From the NCBI GenBank assembly GCA_029204225.1, contig CM055101.1, forward strand, positions 617,006-681,005: a stretch of DNA of 64,000 bases, read 5' to 3'. Below, piece after piece: positions 10,732-21,149 of the stretch. This DNA comes from Diphasiastrum complanatum (lineage: Eukaryota; Streptophyta; Lycopodiopsida; Lycopodiales; Lycopodiaceae). The notes below the pieces were generated by a model that saw only the letters and a program-made list of their open reading frames with translations, was not told where the DNA came from and did not search any database. Position 1 is the first letter of the stretch. Each line of letters starts with the position of its first letter. A program made the position numbers and the translations under genes.

Positions 10732-11729
10732 TTCATCTTTGTGGCTGAGGGCATTATGCATATAAGGCCCATGATACCTTAGCCTAGAAAATCTATTAAA
10801 AAGAAATTTTTTTAGATTTTCACATAGGATAATGGTCCCTTGTGCTAGTGCACTTAGACCTAGGCTCTAAAAATCAATGTCATCAAAAACAGGTGGTGAA
10901 TTCCATGTCATGAAAAACAACCTCGCCCAACATCCCATTCATGTAGTAATCATTCTAAGTTGTGGACACTACGGAGCATGGACTTATGGATCATTAGTTG
11001 ATCTGAAGCATGTGCTCATCATAACCATGAATTACTCTTCACAATGCATTGCACATCATCAATCTATCATAGCCTATGTATGATTGATAATGTCTTCAGG
11101 CTCCAAGCAATAATAATGTTACATTTGGCATTATATCAAGAGATGGCAACATGTATGAGAAAATTATCACAACAATTACACTAATATCGTATGTCAACAA
11201 GCCTTAGATAAACATGCATTCCTTTAAATGATATTAGGGTTTTTGAGCCAATTAAACAATGGAAATTTTTAATTGGCCAGTAGCAAACTTAAATAGTGTC
11301 TATGATAGGAAAGAGATTCATTATCACCATATGCTAGCTCTTGTGTGCGGAAAAGCTTTGAACAATTATCCAAGTAACCCAACATTGAATTTCGTTCCAT
11401 TCTTATGGAGTGAAAACGTATAGGAATGTAATCGGATGGAACTAGTGAAAAAAGAAACTTGAAAAAGAACAAAAAATGCGGGCAACATGACCCAAAATTT
11501 TTTCTACATTTATGGAGTTTGCCTAGTTGAGAGAGGGCGACCTATTGAGGGAAGTACTTGGTAGCCATAGGCAAATTGTGATTTATGACTTTATTGACCT
11601 ACACGTATCCAGTGAGTCTATTCATATGTTATTTTAGCCATTTGGTAAGTTTTTTCCATGTTGTTTTTTCTTTTGTTTCTTTCTACTATCATCATAGAAT
11701 TATTGTGTCATCTTTGTAGTATAGAGGTT
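10732..11729. other. Intergenic, nothing recognised
   Basis: Short frames occur on both strands but none resembles a known protein or has coding character. No repeat structure stands out. Confidence 0.5.
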
Positions 11730-11967
11730 CATCGCTAGGAGCAGCAACTTCGCCTTCACCTGCATAGCACGAAGAGAGACGGAGAGGAGAGAGAATAGAG
11801 AGAGAACGCCTAGGTCGAGAGAGGCTTTGGGGGCTCAAGCACCTATCCAAAGCTATTCACACCCAACCTAGGAAAGAGAGAGAGAAAGAGAGAGGAAAGA
11901 GAGAAGGCCTTGGCTAGGAAAGGCTTTGGGGGCTCGAGCACCTACCCAAAGCTATTCGGTCCTAACC

Positions 11968-12025
<58 letters not shown>

Positions 12026-12479
12026 AACCAAGAGAGTTTCCTCCTTAGATTGAGAATGTCAAATGAGTACAAATGGTGCCCTTTTATTCTTGGGGAGGCC
12101 CTTGCCCCATTCATCCTATTGGCTATGTGAAGTGGCATGGATTGCAATCTTAGCCCTTCAAAAAAACACAAAAGATCTAGTGGTGCACAAAGAAACACAC
12201 CCCACCTACCACCATTTGACTTTGACTCCACCTTGTAACTTAGAAAACTTAAGTTAACTTAAACTTTGGCCTTTTTCACATTATTTATTTTACATGGCCC
12301 AAAGTCATTAGGATACAACTTAAATGTGCTCATTGGGCTGGGCTTATGCACGCTGCTGGAAGCCAGTGCCTCGCACTTATTGCTCTATTGTACTGTGGCG
12401 GAGCCCACTTGGTCAGGTTTAGTCAACAATAGTGGTGGGACCCACTAATTTGTTATTGTATAGGAAATACCCACGACAA
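11730..12479 (-). repeat. LTR-like GA-rich repeat R1
   Basis: Several blocks are shared with 21150-21757: GTACAAATGGTGCC, a GAGGCCCTTGCC-like block, TCCTATTGGCTA, then GTGCTCATTGGGC with GGGCTTAT and CACGC, and a terminal GGAAATACCCACGACA (GGGAATACCCCCAACA in the other). On the minus strand the latter reads TGTCGTGGGTATTTCC, a plausible LTR start. It also holds a 109-bp-period imperfect tandem duplication (CTTTGGGGGCTC near 11824 and 11933) and a (GA)n tract at 11969-12019. Confidence 0.5.
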
Positions 12480-12547
12480 GGTCCTCGGTCCAAAGAAGTG
12501 TTGGTTCCTCAGCACTTGGCTGCAATTGTCGTGAAAGATAGCTGATA

Positions 12548-12552
12548 TTGGC
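12548..12552. repeat. Target-site duplication TTGGC (left)
   Basis: TTGGC flanks the Copia element on both sides (18983-18987 on the right) and occurs once at the empty site 58295-58299. Confidence 0.97.
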
Positions 12553-13207
12553 TGTGAAAATTGTCAACATTTCCTAGCTAGTTTGAGGCCTAAATTGGCT
12601 AAAATTGTAAATAGTTTTGGTTCTGGAGTTTCACACGTGTGAACCAGGCCACAATGTTTTTATTTACTGTATTTTTTCAGTATGATGAAGTGTCAAACTT
12701 CATACCCTTCAAAATGAGACCATTTTGATGTATTTTGGTCATATAAGCCATTTTTAGCTATTTTTCCTATATAGGGAATATCTAGGGTCAAGTACCTTCT
12801 AGAGAGAGGAGAGAGAGTCATCTTCCTCATCCATAAATAGTAGGGAAGTCGTGGAGAACAGGTTGGAGAAACCTTTTGTATGCTTCATTGAGATCAATAG
12901 ATCATTGTCATTGTTTCTTCCTCCATTGAGAGCATTGTTGTGTGTATTGTCTTCAAGCTATTGTGTATGATCTTAGGTGCTTTCCAAAAGTGGTAGGCTG
13001 ATGTATTATGGACTGTATAATGTTATTTTGGGCCGCACTTGATGTTTATGGAAGTTTCCATTTGTGATAAATGCTTTTTGATCAAGTTCTTTGCATTCTA
13101 GGTAGCATAGAATGTGTTGCCAATTCCTAGCTTATGTAGTTTGGAGTGCAAGCATTCAAGCCAATGATCTTGGAGTTTAGATCCACTTAGGATCTGTATT
13201 TTTCACA
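12553..13207 (+). repeat. 5' LTR of Copia element A
   Basis: It begins TGTGAAAATTGTC and ends TATTTTTCACA. It contains the perfect palindrome TTCACACGTGTGAA (12630-12643), whose core is a G-box, and a candidate TATA box TATATA at 12768-12773. Downstream comes the GAGAGAGGAGAGAGAGTCAT block common to the family. Confidence 0.97.
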
Positions 13208-13219
13208 TGGTATCAGAGC
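13208..13219 (+). other. Primer-binding site, Copia element A
   Basis: TGGTATCAGAGC abuts the LTR end with no spacer and is complementary to initiator methionine tRNA. Confidence 0.95.
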
Positions 13220-14378
13220 TGGTTGGCTTCTATTTATAGTAAGTATCCATTTTTGGTGATATTTGGATGTTTGATCAAGTTCTAGCATGATTTTGCATTG
13301 CTTTGTTGATCAAATCTTACTAACCTTTGTTTTGTGAGTTGAACTTGTGGATCAAAAGCATATTTCAGGTCTATTGAAGATTAGAGGCTGAAAAGAAACT
13401 ATTTTGGATCAGATCATAACACCTAATCATTTGTGATTGTGAGGCTTGTGCATATTCAATACTAACAATGTTCTTTTCAATCCTATTGTTGACAATCTCC
13501 ATTCTTGGATGAACACTCTCCTTAAGTGGATGAAACTTCTCCTTAAGTGGATGACAAATGCTCTTTTGAGTGAGTTGTAATTCTCCTAAAGGCTGAGCAA
13601 AGCTCCCATTTGGATGAAAGATCCCCTTTTTTGGGTGAACATATTGTAAGCTCCATTGTGAAGAGCATATTGTAAAGATTGTCATCAATTTTGGCATAAA
13701 TTTTGGTGTACTTTGTTGAGCATGTAAGTAACTCTCCTTATGTAATTTGATTGGAGCATTTGCTGGAAGGTGTTAACCATTATGCAAGTGTGTTTTCAGG
13801 TTCTTAACAGGTTGAGGAACATTCTCATGTGAAGTGATCTTAGATCTACATCTAAACACCAAGATTTGACAAGATAGTGAAGCTAGTCTTGTGATTCACT
13901 AAGTGTGCTCATTCATTCACCTCTAAATCTTGTATTTATCACTTGCTGGAGTTTATAAACTTTTAGAAGTGTGGTTTACATGTGGTTTTACAGGTTGAAT
14001 CAATATCTTAGTGTGTTGATCATATGTTGATCAAGTTTGTTCATTACTAGGTAATCTTGGCATCCTAGTTTTGGGTATTTTCTAAGAATGCAAGTAACTC
14101 TTCACACCATAACTTGATTTGGTCACTTGCTGGAAAGTTTGAGAGCTTAAGCAAGAGTGTGTTCAGGTTGGTTTGATTTTGTAATCCATTCTTAGTGTGT
14201 GCAAAGTGTTGCATGTGTTTCAATCTTCCTTTCTATGCTTGAAAACCATCTAGGTTCAAGATAGAAGTGTTTTAGGGTCCTAAATCTTCATAGATCTCTT
14301 TATCTATCATTTGTTGAGAGAAAAGTGAGTGCTAAGTGCTTTAGGACAGAACCTAAAAGTTGAAGAAACATTAGAATC

Positions 14379-17300
14379 ATGGCTTCCAATGGTGGGATCA
14401 TGCTAGAGTCTAGTGAAAGGTTGAGTTCATCAAACTACTCTACTTGGAAAGTGAGGATGGAGTCCTTACTTGAGTTGAATGAACTCATGGACATAGTTGC
14501 AGAAATTGAAGAGAGACCTCTCACACTTCAAGAGCAACAAAGGTTTGATAAGAAGGCCAAAAGGGCTCTTCATATCATTAAAATGAATGTTACAAATGAA
14601 CTTCTCAAGGAAGTTGGAAAGTGTCAAAGTGCAAGTGAGGCATGGAATGCCTTAAAGAAGCTCTTTGAATCAAAGTCCACATCTAGGGTATTGACCCTAA
14701 GGAGACAAATATTTTCTAGTAGGCAAAGAGAGGGTGAAAGTGCTCATGCATTTATCTTGAGAGTTAAGTCCCTAAGTGATGATTTAGCATGCATTGATGA
14801 GAACATAAAAGATGGTGAAATAGTCCAAGTTATGTTGAATGGTTTGCTAAATGAACATGCTAACCTTGTGCAAAGTTTTGCCATTCAAAGAGTCTTGCCA
14901 AGTGTGGTTGACTTGCAAGAAATCTTATTGGCTGAAGAACATAGGTTGCAATCAAAGCTTGATGGTGCATCCTTGCAAGGTGGAGGTGAAGAGGCTTTCT
15001 TCACAAAAGGCAAATTCAAGGGCAAAGGTAAAGGCAAAGGGAAATGGTCCAAAGGTGGTAACTTTGATCATGATGATCACTCTTCCTCTTCCTCTTCTAC
15101 TAAGAACAATAAGTCAAAGTTCAAGTGCTTTTATTGTGGGATAAAAGGTCATTTTGCAAATGAATGTTATAAGAAGAAAAGAGAGCAAGGAGAGAGGCAA
15201 GGAAATCTTACAATAGATGAGGAAGAACATAACACATGTGAATCACTTGTTATGACTTCAAGTTTGTTAGCCAACATAGATGATAATGATCCTTGGTGGA
15301 TTGATAGTGGAGCCTCATCTCACATGACAAGACATAAGGAATACTTTACATCCTTATTGTCTTATGAGGGAGAAGGTAACATCATCTACACTGCAAATGA
15401 TGGTCAATGTGACATCAAAGGCATAGGCACTATTCCTATTTCCCTTTCAACAAATAGGAAAGCAAATCTTGAAAATGTTTTGTACATTCCTTCAATCACT
15501 AAGAATTTGCTTAGTGTAAGTCAAATGATTGACAAAGGACTTGATGTGGAGTTCATTGGAGATGCATGTTTGATAAGTAAATGTGGATCCTTGATTGCTC
15601 AAGGTAGGAGGCATGGTAAACTTTTCAAGCTTGATGCATGTGTGATCTCTAATCATGAAGGATGTATGGCTAGGGAGCAATTGACAAACCAAGAAGTTTG
15701 GCACAAGAGCTTGGGCCATCCCAACTTCAAATCTTTGGAGGTAATGGCAAAGAAAGAGCTTGTTCTTGGTCTCCCTAAAAGTCTTGTTGCAAACAATAGT
15801 GTTTGTGAACATTGTGCCTTGTCCAAATCTCATAGACTTGCTTATTCTAGATCTACTTTTAGATCTAAAGAAGCTTTTCAGCTTGTGCATTCTGATATTC
15901 ATTCTTCTAGTACAACTAGCAATGGTGGGGCAAAGATGTATGCAACTTTCATTGATGACTTTAGTAGGTATACTTGGATCTATCTTCTTAAAAGTAAGGA
16001 TGAAGTGTTTGCTGCATTTGTCAAGTTCAAGAATGAAATGGAAAACCAATTCAATACAAAGATCAAATGCTTAAGATCTGATAATGGAGGGGAATACACC
16101 TCAAATAGGTTCAAAGACTTTTGTATAGCACATGGGATTAAGAGGGAGATGTCTAGTCCTAGGACTCCACAACAGAATGGAGTGGCCGAGAGGAAGAATA
16201 GAACCCTTTGTGAATGTGCCAAGGCAATGAGACTACATGCTAATCTTGCTAAGTCTTTTTGGGGGGAAGCTTTAGCATGTGCTAACTATCTATGTAATAG
16301 ATGGACAAGTGCTTCCTTGGATGGTAAAACTCCTCATGAGGTTCTTTATGGTAGAAGGCCGAGTGTCAAGCATTGTAGGATCTTTGGATGTACATGTTTT
16401 GTCAATATCACACTTGATGATAGAACTAAAGAAGATCCTTCATCAAAGAAGGGTGTGTTTGTTGGCTATAGTGAAGTAAGCAAGGCTTACAAAGTGTACA
16501 TTCCTTCTACAAAGAAAGTTGTCATAAGTAGGGATGTCATCTTTCATGAAGAGAATGTTTCCAATGTTGTTGATGTTGATGTTGATGTGCCTACTAATCA
16601 TCATGATGTGCAAGATGTCTTGGATGAAGATGGAGATGCCACTCCAAAGCAAACTTCAAGGAAGACTCAAAGGCAAAGGGCTAAGCCATCAAGGCTAACC
16701 TATGATGAAAAAGGAAAGCAAGTGGTGGACAGCTCTAACTTTGCTTTTCTTACCTCTTTTGATGAACCAACTTGTGTAGGTGAAGCAATTCAAAAGAAGG
16801 AATGGATCCAAGCCATGGATCATGAGCATCAAGCACTCATCAAAAGCAACACATGGAGGTTGGTAAAGCTTCCAAAGGACAAGAAGGCAATTGGTTGTAA
16901 GTGGATCTTCAAGATCAAGACAAATCAAGATGGATCAATCAACAAGTACAAGGCAAGGTTGGTGGCAAAGGGGTATGCTCAAGAATATGGTATTGACTAT
17001 GATGAGACCTTTGCACCCGTGGCAAAGATGGTAACTATTCGAATCCTAATCTCTCTTGCAACTCTTTATGATTGGGATATGTGGCAAATGGATGTTACTA
17101 ATGCCTTCTTGAATGGTGATCTTGAAGAAGATATTTACATGGAGCAACCCGAGGGCTATGTTTCACATGATGAGCCTAATCATGTGTGCTATCTCCAAAA
17201 GAGTTTGTATGGGCTAAAGCAAGCACCAAGGAGTTGGTATGCTAAGCTCAATTCCTTCTTACTTTCTCAAAACTTTGTTATGAGTGAGTATGATCATTCT

Positions 17301-18332
17301 CTCTACTTTAGATTGAATGAAAATGATATCACTTTACTTTTGATCTATGTTGATGACATTATCTTAAGTGGTGGTAACAATCTAGATATAGATGAAATCA
17401 AGATGACACTCAAAAGAGAGTTTGAAATTCAAGATCTTGGTAAACTTCATTATATCTTAGGAATAGAGATTATTAGAACTTCTAAATCTACATTCATATG
17501 TCAAGAAAAGTATGTTAACTCTATTCTAAAAAGGTTTCATATGGAAGATTGTAAAGTTGTTTCTACTCCTATGGAATCAAATGTAAAGCTAACTACAAGA
17601 AGTAATGAAAGATCCTTCAAGGACATTACTCTCTATAGAAAGCTAATAGGATCTCTTATATGGTTAACCATCACAAGACCTGATCTAAGCTTTGTGGTTG
17701 GTAAACTAAGTCAATTTATGCAAGATCCTAGTGAGGCTCATTGGAAGCTAGGAAAGAGAGTACTTAGATACATCTCGGGATCTAGAGATTTTGGCATCTT
17801 GTATGGAGGTACTACACCTAACCTTTGTGGATTTTCAGATTCAGATTTTGCAGGTGATCAAATGGATAGGAAGTCAACAAGTGCCTTTGCAATCTATCTT
17901 GGAGATGGAGTGGTCTCATGGCTATCAAAGAAGCAACCAACTATCTCTCTATCTTCCACCGAAGCCGAGTACAAGGCATTAACAACATGCACCAAGGAGA
18001 TTCTTTGGATCAAGAGGATGTTATTGGATCTTCACTTGCTGGAACCAGAGAAGACTCCAATCATACTTTGTGATAACCTTTCAGCCCAAAGCTTGGCAAG
18101 CAATCCTGTTTTTCATGCAAGGAGCAAGCACATTGAGATTGCTCACCATTTTGTGAGAGATCAAGTCATTGCCAAAGAGGTGGAGCTTCAACATGTCTCT
18201 TCAAAGGAGTGTGTGGCTGATATCTTCACCAAACCATTGGGAAAGGACCTATATTTAATGCATAGATCTAATCTTGGAATGTGCTCAAAGACTATGTTGA
18301 AACTAGCATCCAATGTTGAAGAGGGAGTGTGA
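14379..18332 (+). CDS. Copia Gag-Pol polyprotein (1317 aa), intact
   Basis: A single frame encodes all activities of a Ty1/Copia element. Visible in order: the gag domain with NYSTWKVRME near residue 20; a zinc knuckle C250-x2-C-x4-H-x4-C263; protease DSGA at D309; the pre-integrase HHCC region (HKSLGH, then CEHC) at about 441-475; and an integrase catalytic triad at D506, D568 and E604 with D-x61-D-x35-E spacing. Reverse transcriptase follows with YVDD at 990-993, then RNase H with SDSDFAGD near 1154, STEAEYKAL near 1195 and a final FTKPLG. Length is normal for the group. The ATG follows a non-coding leader of over 1.1 kb. The final codons are the polypurine tract and the TGA stop lies inside the 3' LTR. 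No lesion is seen. It should act in cytoplasmic particles and then as nuclear integrase. Confidence 0.97.
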   Translation: MASNGGIMLESSERLSSSNYSTWKVRMESLLELNELMDIVAEIEERPLTLQEQQRFDKKAKRALHIIKMNVTNELLKEVGKCQSASEAWNALKKLFESKSTSRVLTLRRQIFSSRQREGESAHAFILRVKSLSDDLACIDENIKDGEIVQVMLNGLLNEHANLVQSFAIQRVLPSVVDLQEILLAEEHRLQSKLDGASLQGGGEEAFFTKGKFKGKGKGKGKWSKGGNFDHDDHSSSSSSTKNNKSKFKCFYCGIKGHFANECYKKKREQGERQGNLTIDEEEHNTCESLVMTSSLLANIDDNDPWWIDSGASSHMTRHKEYFTSLLSYEGEGNIIYTANDGQCDIKGIGTIPISLSTNRKANLENVLYIPSITKNLLSVSQMIDKGLDVEFIGDACLISKCGSLIAQGRRHGKLFKLDACVISNHEGCMAREQLTNQEVWHKSLGHPNFKSLEVMAKKELVLGLPKSLVANNSVCEHCALSKSHRLAYSRSTFRSKEAFQLVHSDIHSSSTTSNGGAKMYATFIDDFSRYTWIYLLKSKDEVFAAFVKFKNEMENQFNTKIKCLRSDNGGEYTSNRFKDFCIAHGIKREMSSPRTPQQNGVAERKNRTLCECAKAMRLHANLAKSFWGEALACANYLCNRWTSASLDGKTPHEVLYGRRPSVKHCRIFGCTCFVNITLDDRTKEDPSSKKGVFVGYSEVSKAYKVYIPSTKKVVISRDVIFHEENVSNVVDVDVDVPTNHHDVQDVLDEDGDATPKQTSRKTQRQRAKPSRLTYDEKGKQVVDSSNFAFLTSFDEPTCVGEAIQKKEWIQAMDHEHQALIKSNTWRLVKLPKDKKAIGCKWIFKIKTNQDGSINKYKARLVAKGYAQEYGIDYDETFAPVAKMVTIRILISLATLYDWDMWQMDVTNAFLNGDLEEDIYMEQPEGYVSHDEPNHVCYLQKSLYGLKQAPRSWYAKLNSFLLSQNFVMSEYDHSLYFRLNENDITLLLIYVDDIILSGGNNLDIDEIKMTLKREFEIQDLGKLHYILGIEIIRTSKSTFICQEKYVNSILKRFHMEDCKVVSTPMESNVKLTTRSNERSFKDITLYRKLIGSLIWLTITRPDLSFVVGKLSQFMQDPSEAHWKLGKRVLRYISGSRDFGILYGGTTPNLCGFSDSDFAGDQMDRKSTSAFAIYLGDGVVSWLSKKQPTISLSSTEAEYKALTTCTKEILWIKRMLLDLHLLEPEKTPIILCDNLSAQSLASNPVFHARSKHIEIAHHFVRDQVIAKEVELQHVSSKECVADIFTKPLGKDLYLMHRSNLGMCSKTMLKLASNVEEGV
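18318..18327 (+). other. Polypurine tract, Copia element A
   Basis: GAAGAGGGAG directly precedes the 3' LTR and is also the coding sequence for the last residues (EEG) of the polyprotein. Confidence 0.9.
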
Positions 18333-18982
18333 AAATTGTCAACATTTCCTAGCTAGTTTGAGGCCTAAATTGGCTAAAATTGTAAATAGTTTTGGTTCTG
18401 GAGTTTCACACGTGTGAACCAGGCCACAATGTTTTTATTTACTGTATTTTTTCAGTATGATGAAGTGTCAAACTTCATACCCTTCAAAATGAGACCATTT
18501 TGATGTATTTTGGTCATATAAGCCATTTTTAGCTATTTTTCCTATATAGGGAATATCTAGGGTCAAGTACCTTCTAGAGAGAGGAGAGAGAGTCATCTTC
18601 CTCATCCATAAATAGTAGGGAAGTCGTGGAGAACAGGTTGGAGAAACCTTTTGTATGCTTCATTGAGATCAATAGATCATTGTCATTGTTTCTTCCTCCA
18701 TTGAGAGCATTGTTGTGTGTATTGTCTTCAAGCTATTGTGTATGATCTTAGGTGCTTTCCAAAAGTGGTAGGCTGATGTATTATGGACTGTATAATGCTA
18801 TTTTGGGCCGCACTTGATGTTTATGGAAGTTTCCATTTGTGGTAAATGCTTTTTGATCAAGTTCTTTGCATTCTAGGTAGCATAGAATGTGTTGCCAATT
18901 CCTAGCTTATGTAGTTTGGAGTGCAAGCATTCAAGCCAATGATCTTGGAGTTTAGATCCACTTAGGATCTGTATTTTTCACA
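18328..18982 (+). repeat. 3' LTR of Copia element A
   Basis: It is 655 bp and differs at two positions from the 5' LTR. The G-box palindrome is at 18405-18418. Its first five bases TGTGA supply the stop codon of the polyprotein. Confidence 0.97.
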
Positions 18983-18987
18983 TTGGC
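18983..18987. repeat. Target-site duplication TTGGC (right)
   Basis: It matches the five bases before the element. The sequence then continues as in the right copy after 58299. Confidence 0.97.
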
Positions 18988-19170
18988 TCGTTTACTACTG
19001 GGACATGGATGCTTCAAGAAAAGCGTGGGCTTACGTAAAACTTGAGACTTTATTGGATGATGGTGAGCAGCAAGAACTTGGACTTGCCAGAGTTTCAATA
19101 ATACCCATAAGGGTCTAAGAGAGGATCAAAATCAAGTGAAATCTTTGTGAGTTTTTAGATGAACCTAGTA

Positions 19171-19431
19171 TTGAATTCTACAAACTAGTCTATATGGAAG
19201 GTGAGAATGGAGTCATTATTGGTACTCCAAAATATCATTGATATTGTCCAAGAAGAAGGCAAGACTACTAGCACTTCATTGCATTAAAATAAATGCTAGT
19301 AATGATCTCTTGAAGGAGGGAATAGCCTCTTGCATATCGACCAAAGAAGCATGAGATTCACTAAAAGCAATTTATCAATCCAATAACACTTCTAGAGGTC
19401 TCATGATTAGAAACCAAATCTTGCAAAGCAC
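19171..19431 (+). pseudogene. Copia gag N-terminal fragment
   Basis: With frameshifts and stops it reads like gag of the neighbouring Copia families: SIWKVRMESLLVLQNIIDIV, then LLALHCIKINASNDLLKEG, CISTKEA followed by a stop, and LKAIYQSNNTSRGLMIRNQI. Nothing of the protease or later domains follows. It is an old truncated insertion, present also at 58483-58743. Confidence 0.8.
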
Positions 19432-19525
19432 ATACCCCCGTCTGGGATCTGAATGATCGGGGTGAAAGACCACTTGTAATTGATCAATGTTAACATAAAC
19501 GTTGACTCGTAATTAGTATCCATAG

Positions 19526-20649
19526 CTATGTTACAATTGCTTGCGTATTACTATACACAATATACACTTTTTGCAGTACACTGAAAAGTGATTGATTGAC
19601 AACAAAAGAGCATAGACATCTTGAAGACATAGAAGAAATGTACTTTCTCACATTGTTGAGGAAAAACAAATCACTTTGATCTGTCCAAAGCTTAGTAGAG
19701 TCAATGGCAAAATAATCACTCTCATTTTTCATGACAATTGCATTGGGACCATTGCAAATAACTTTGAACCATTTGACATCAAATATGAAAAAGCTGAACT
19801 GTCTAAATCCAACTTTGAGGATGTCATTGATTGTCCCACAATAATCAAGTTGAGAAGAGAGTGAATTGGTGTCCGTCGTGCTTGCTGGACTCTCTTGGGT
19901 AAAATTTTCCATGACTCCACAATCGTATGTCTATTCTTGTCAATGCGCTCCGTATGAAAGTGTCGTCCATGCATCCACAATGCATTGTATTTTTTGTACT
20001 AAAGAAAATGGAACTAAATGTGTTAGGGATACCACAAATATGTACAAAATTTTGCACGTACAAATGTTTTAATTAACATGTGAATGATGATCATCATAGC
20101 TTACATGTAAATCGCACCCCCTTGCATATTACGCTCTCTCTCTGTTACTTCATGGTTGTTTGTCGAGGCTTCTCTAAGGACCTCATGTAGCCAATCAAGC
20201 GTCATGTCCTTGGGTAGAAGGGCGAGGTTAAGTGGATATGGTTGTCTTCTATTCCCTCTCCTGAAAGTAGCTCGAGCAGTTTGTCTACGAGTCGTGGCCT
20301 CTTCGTACAGTGAAATCCACTTTTGTGTTTCATGGCTATTAAGAATGCAAAACTTATTTACCTTCTCCCTGAAGGACTCACTCATTCTCATGATCGCTCC
20401 TTTTCCTTGAGGAACCTCCCCAACAACATGATCATCATCCTTCTTATCCCAAAGACGAGGAATAGAAGGATTGCTATGAGCAAGGAACTCTATGATATAA
20501 ACCATGGACTCTTGCACTAGCCATCCTTCTGCCATGCTACCCTCAGGCCTTGCTCTTTGTCTTACGAAGCCTTTCAATGTTTTCATGAATCGTTTCAAGA
20601 AAAACATCCAATGGCTATGGATAGTGCCTGAATTAAAACAGTGGATCAA
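19526..20649 (-). pseudogene. CACTA (En/Spm) transposase-associated remnant with DUF4218 and DUF4216-like domains
   Basis: Reading the minus strand, the first frame (20649-20101) carries HWMFFLKRFMKTLKGFV followed by RQRARPEGSMAEGWLV, the signature of DUF4218 in TNP2-type CACTA transposons. Next, in another frame near 19940-19980, GRHFHTERIDKNRHT matches the NGxRFHTxxRDxxRxTQN linker of these proteins. Then LDYCGTINDILKVGFRQF, followed shortly by FDVKWFKV (19912-19526), matches DUF4216. Order and strand fit the C-terminal part of a TNP2 protein. At least one frameshift separates the last two blocks. The catalytic N-terminal part and the terminal CACTA repeats were not found, so it is a dead fragment. 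The duplicate is at 58838-59961. Confidence 0.8.
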
Positions 20650-21149
20650 TGTTAGTAAGAGAACAAGGGAATTACCACAACAGCAATATTCTAGGATGGA
20701 CTAAGAATAGGCAATTGATGCAAGTTTATGATGTACCTGTAATGGCCACCTCATCTACTAAATGTCAAATGAGATGCATTTGAATGGTGAGAATAGATGT
20801 GGAAAATTGCTTCTCAATCAAACACGCTGCCTCAATGGAGCTTTGTCTTGTCGTCTCAATGGATGCCAGTGGTATCTCCTTGGATGAAATGTATCTTCAT
20901 AAGAAAGAGAAACAATAATGACATACATGTTAGTAAGATCATCATCTTGAATCACCTGTAGGGTCGAAGATCTTCCGTAGTATAGCCCTCCCGCCTGTCA
21001 ACAAGGGTTAGATCACTGGATAGGTACCTAACTATGCATAGATGCTACTTTTAGTTAATTTCCTACTTTCTCCCTTAACTCTACTCCCCACTAACACTAC
21101 TCTCCTTTAACTCTACTCCTCTACACTAACATTCATCATGATTTGGGTG
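20650..21149. other. Intergenic, nothing recognised
   Basis: Short degenerate coding-like stretches may continue the CACTA remnant upstream, but I cannot support a domain. Pyrimidine-rich ACTCTACTCC-type repeats lie near 21070-21130. Confidence 0.4.

Larger units (their letters stand above)
12553..18982 (+). mobile_element. Full-length intact Ty1/Copia LTR retrotransposon (element A)
   Basis: The 6430-bp element has TG...CA ends, two 655-bp LTRs, an initiator-Met primer-binding site, a leader with 21-bp repeats, one uninterrupted 1317-codon polyprotein and a polypurine tract. It is flanked by a 5-bp target duplication TTGGC. The two LTRs differ at only two sites by my reading (T/C near 13023 and A/G near 13068), so insertion was recent. 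It is absent from the right copy of the duplication. A near-identical second copy lies inverted at 34603-41033. All visible parts needed for autonomous movement are present. Confidence 0.98.

Noticed and set aside
15492-16049. 185-codon minus-strand frame within the Copia polyprotein
   Set aside because: It is an antisense shadow of the pre-integrase/integrase coding region; the same frame appears opposite the other copy at 37536-38093.
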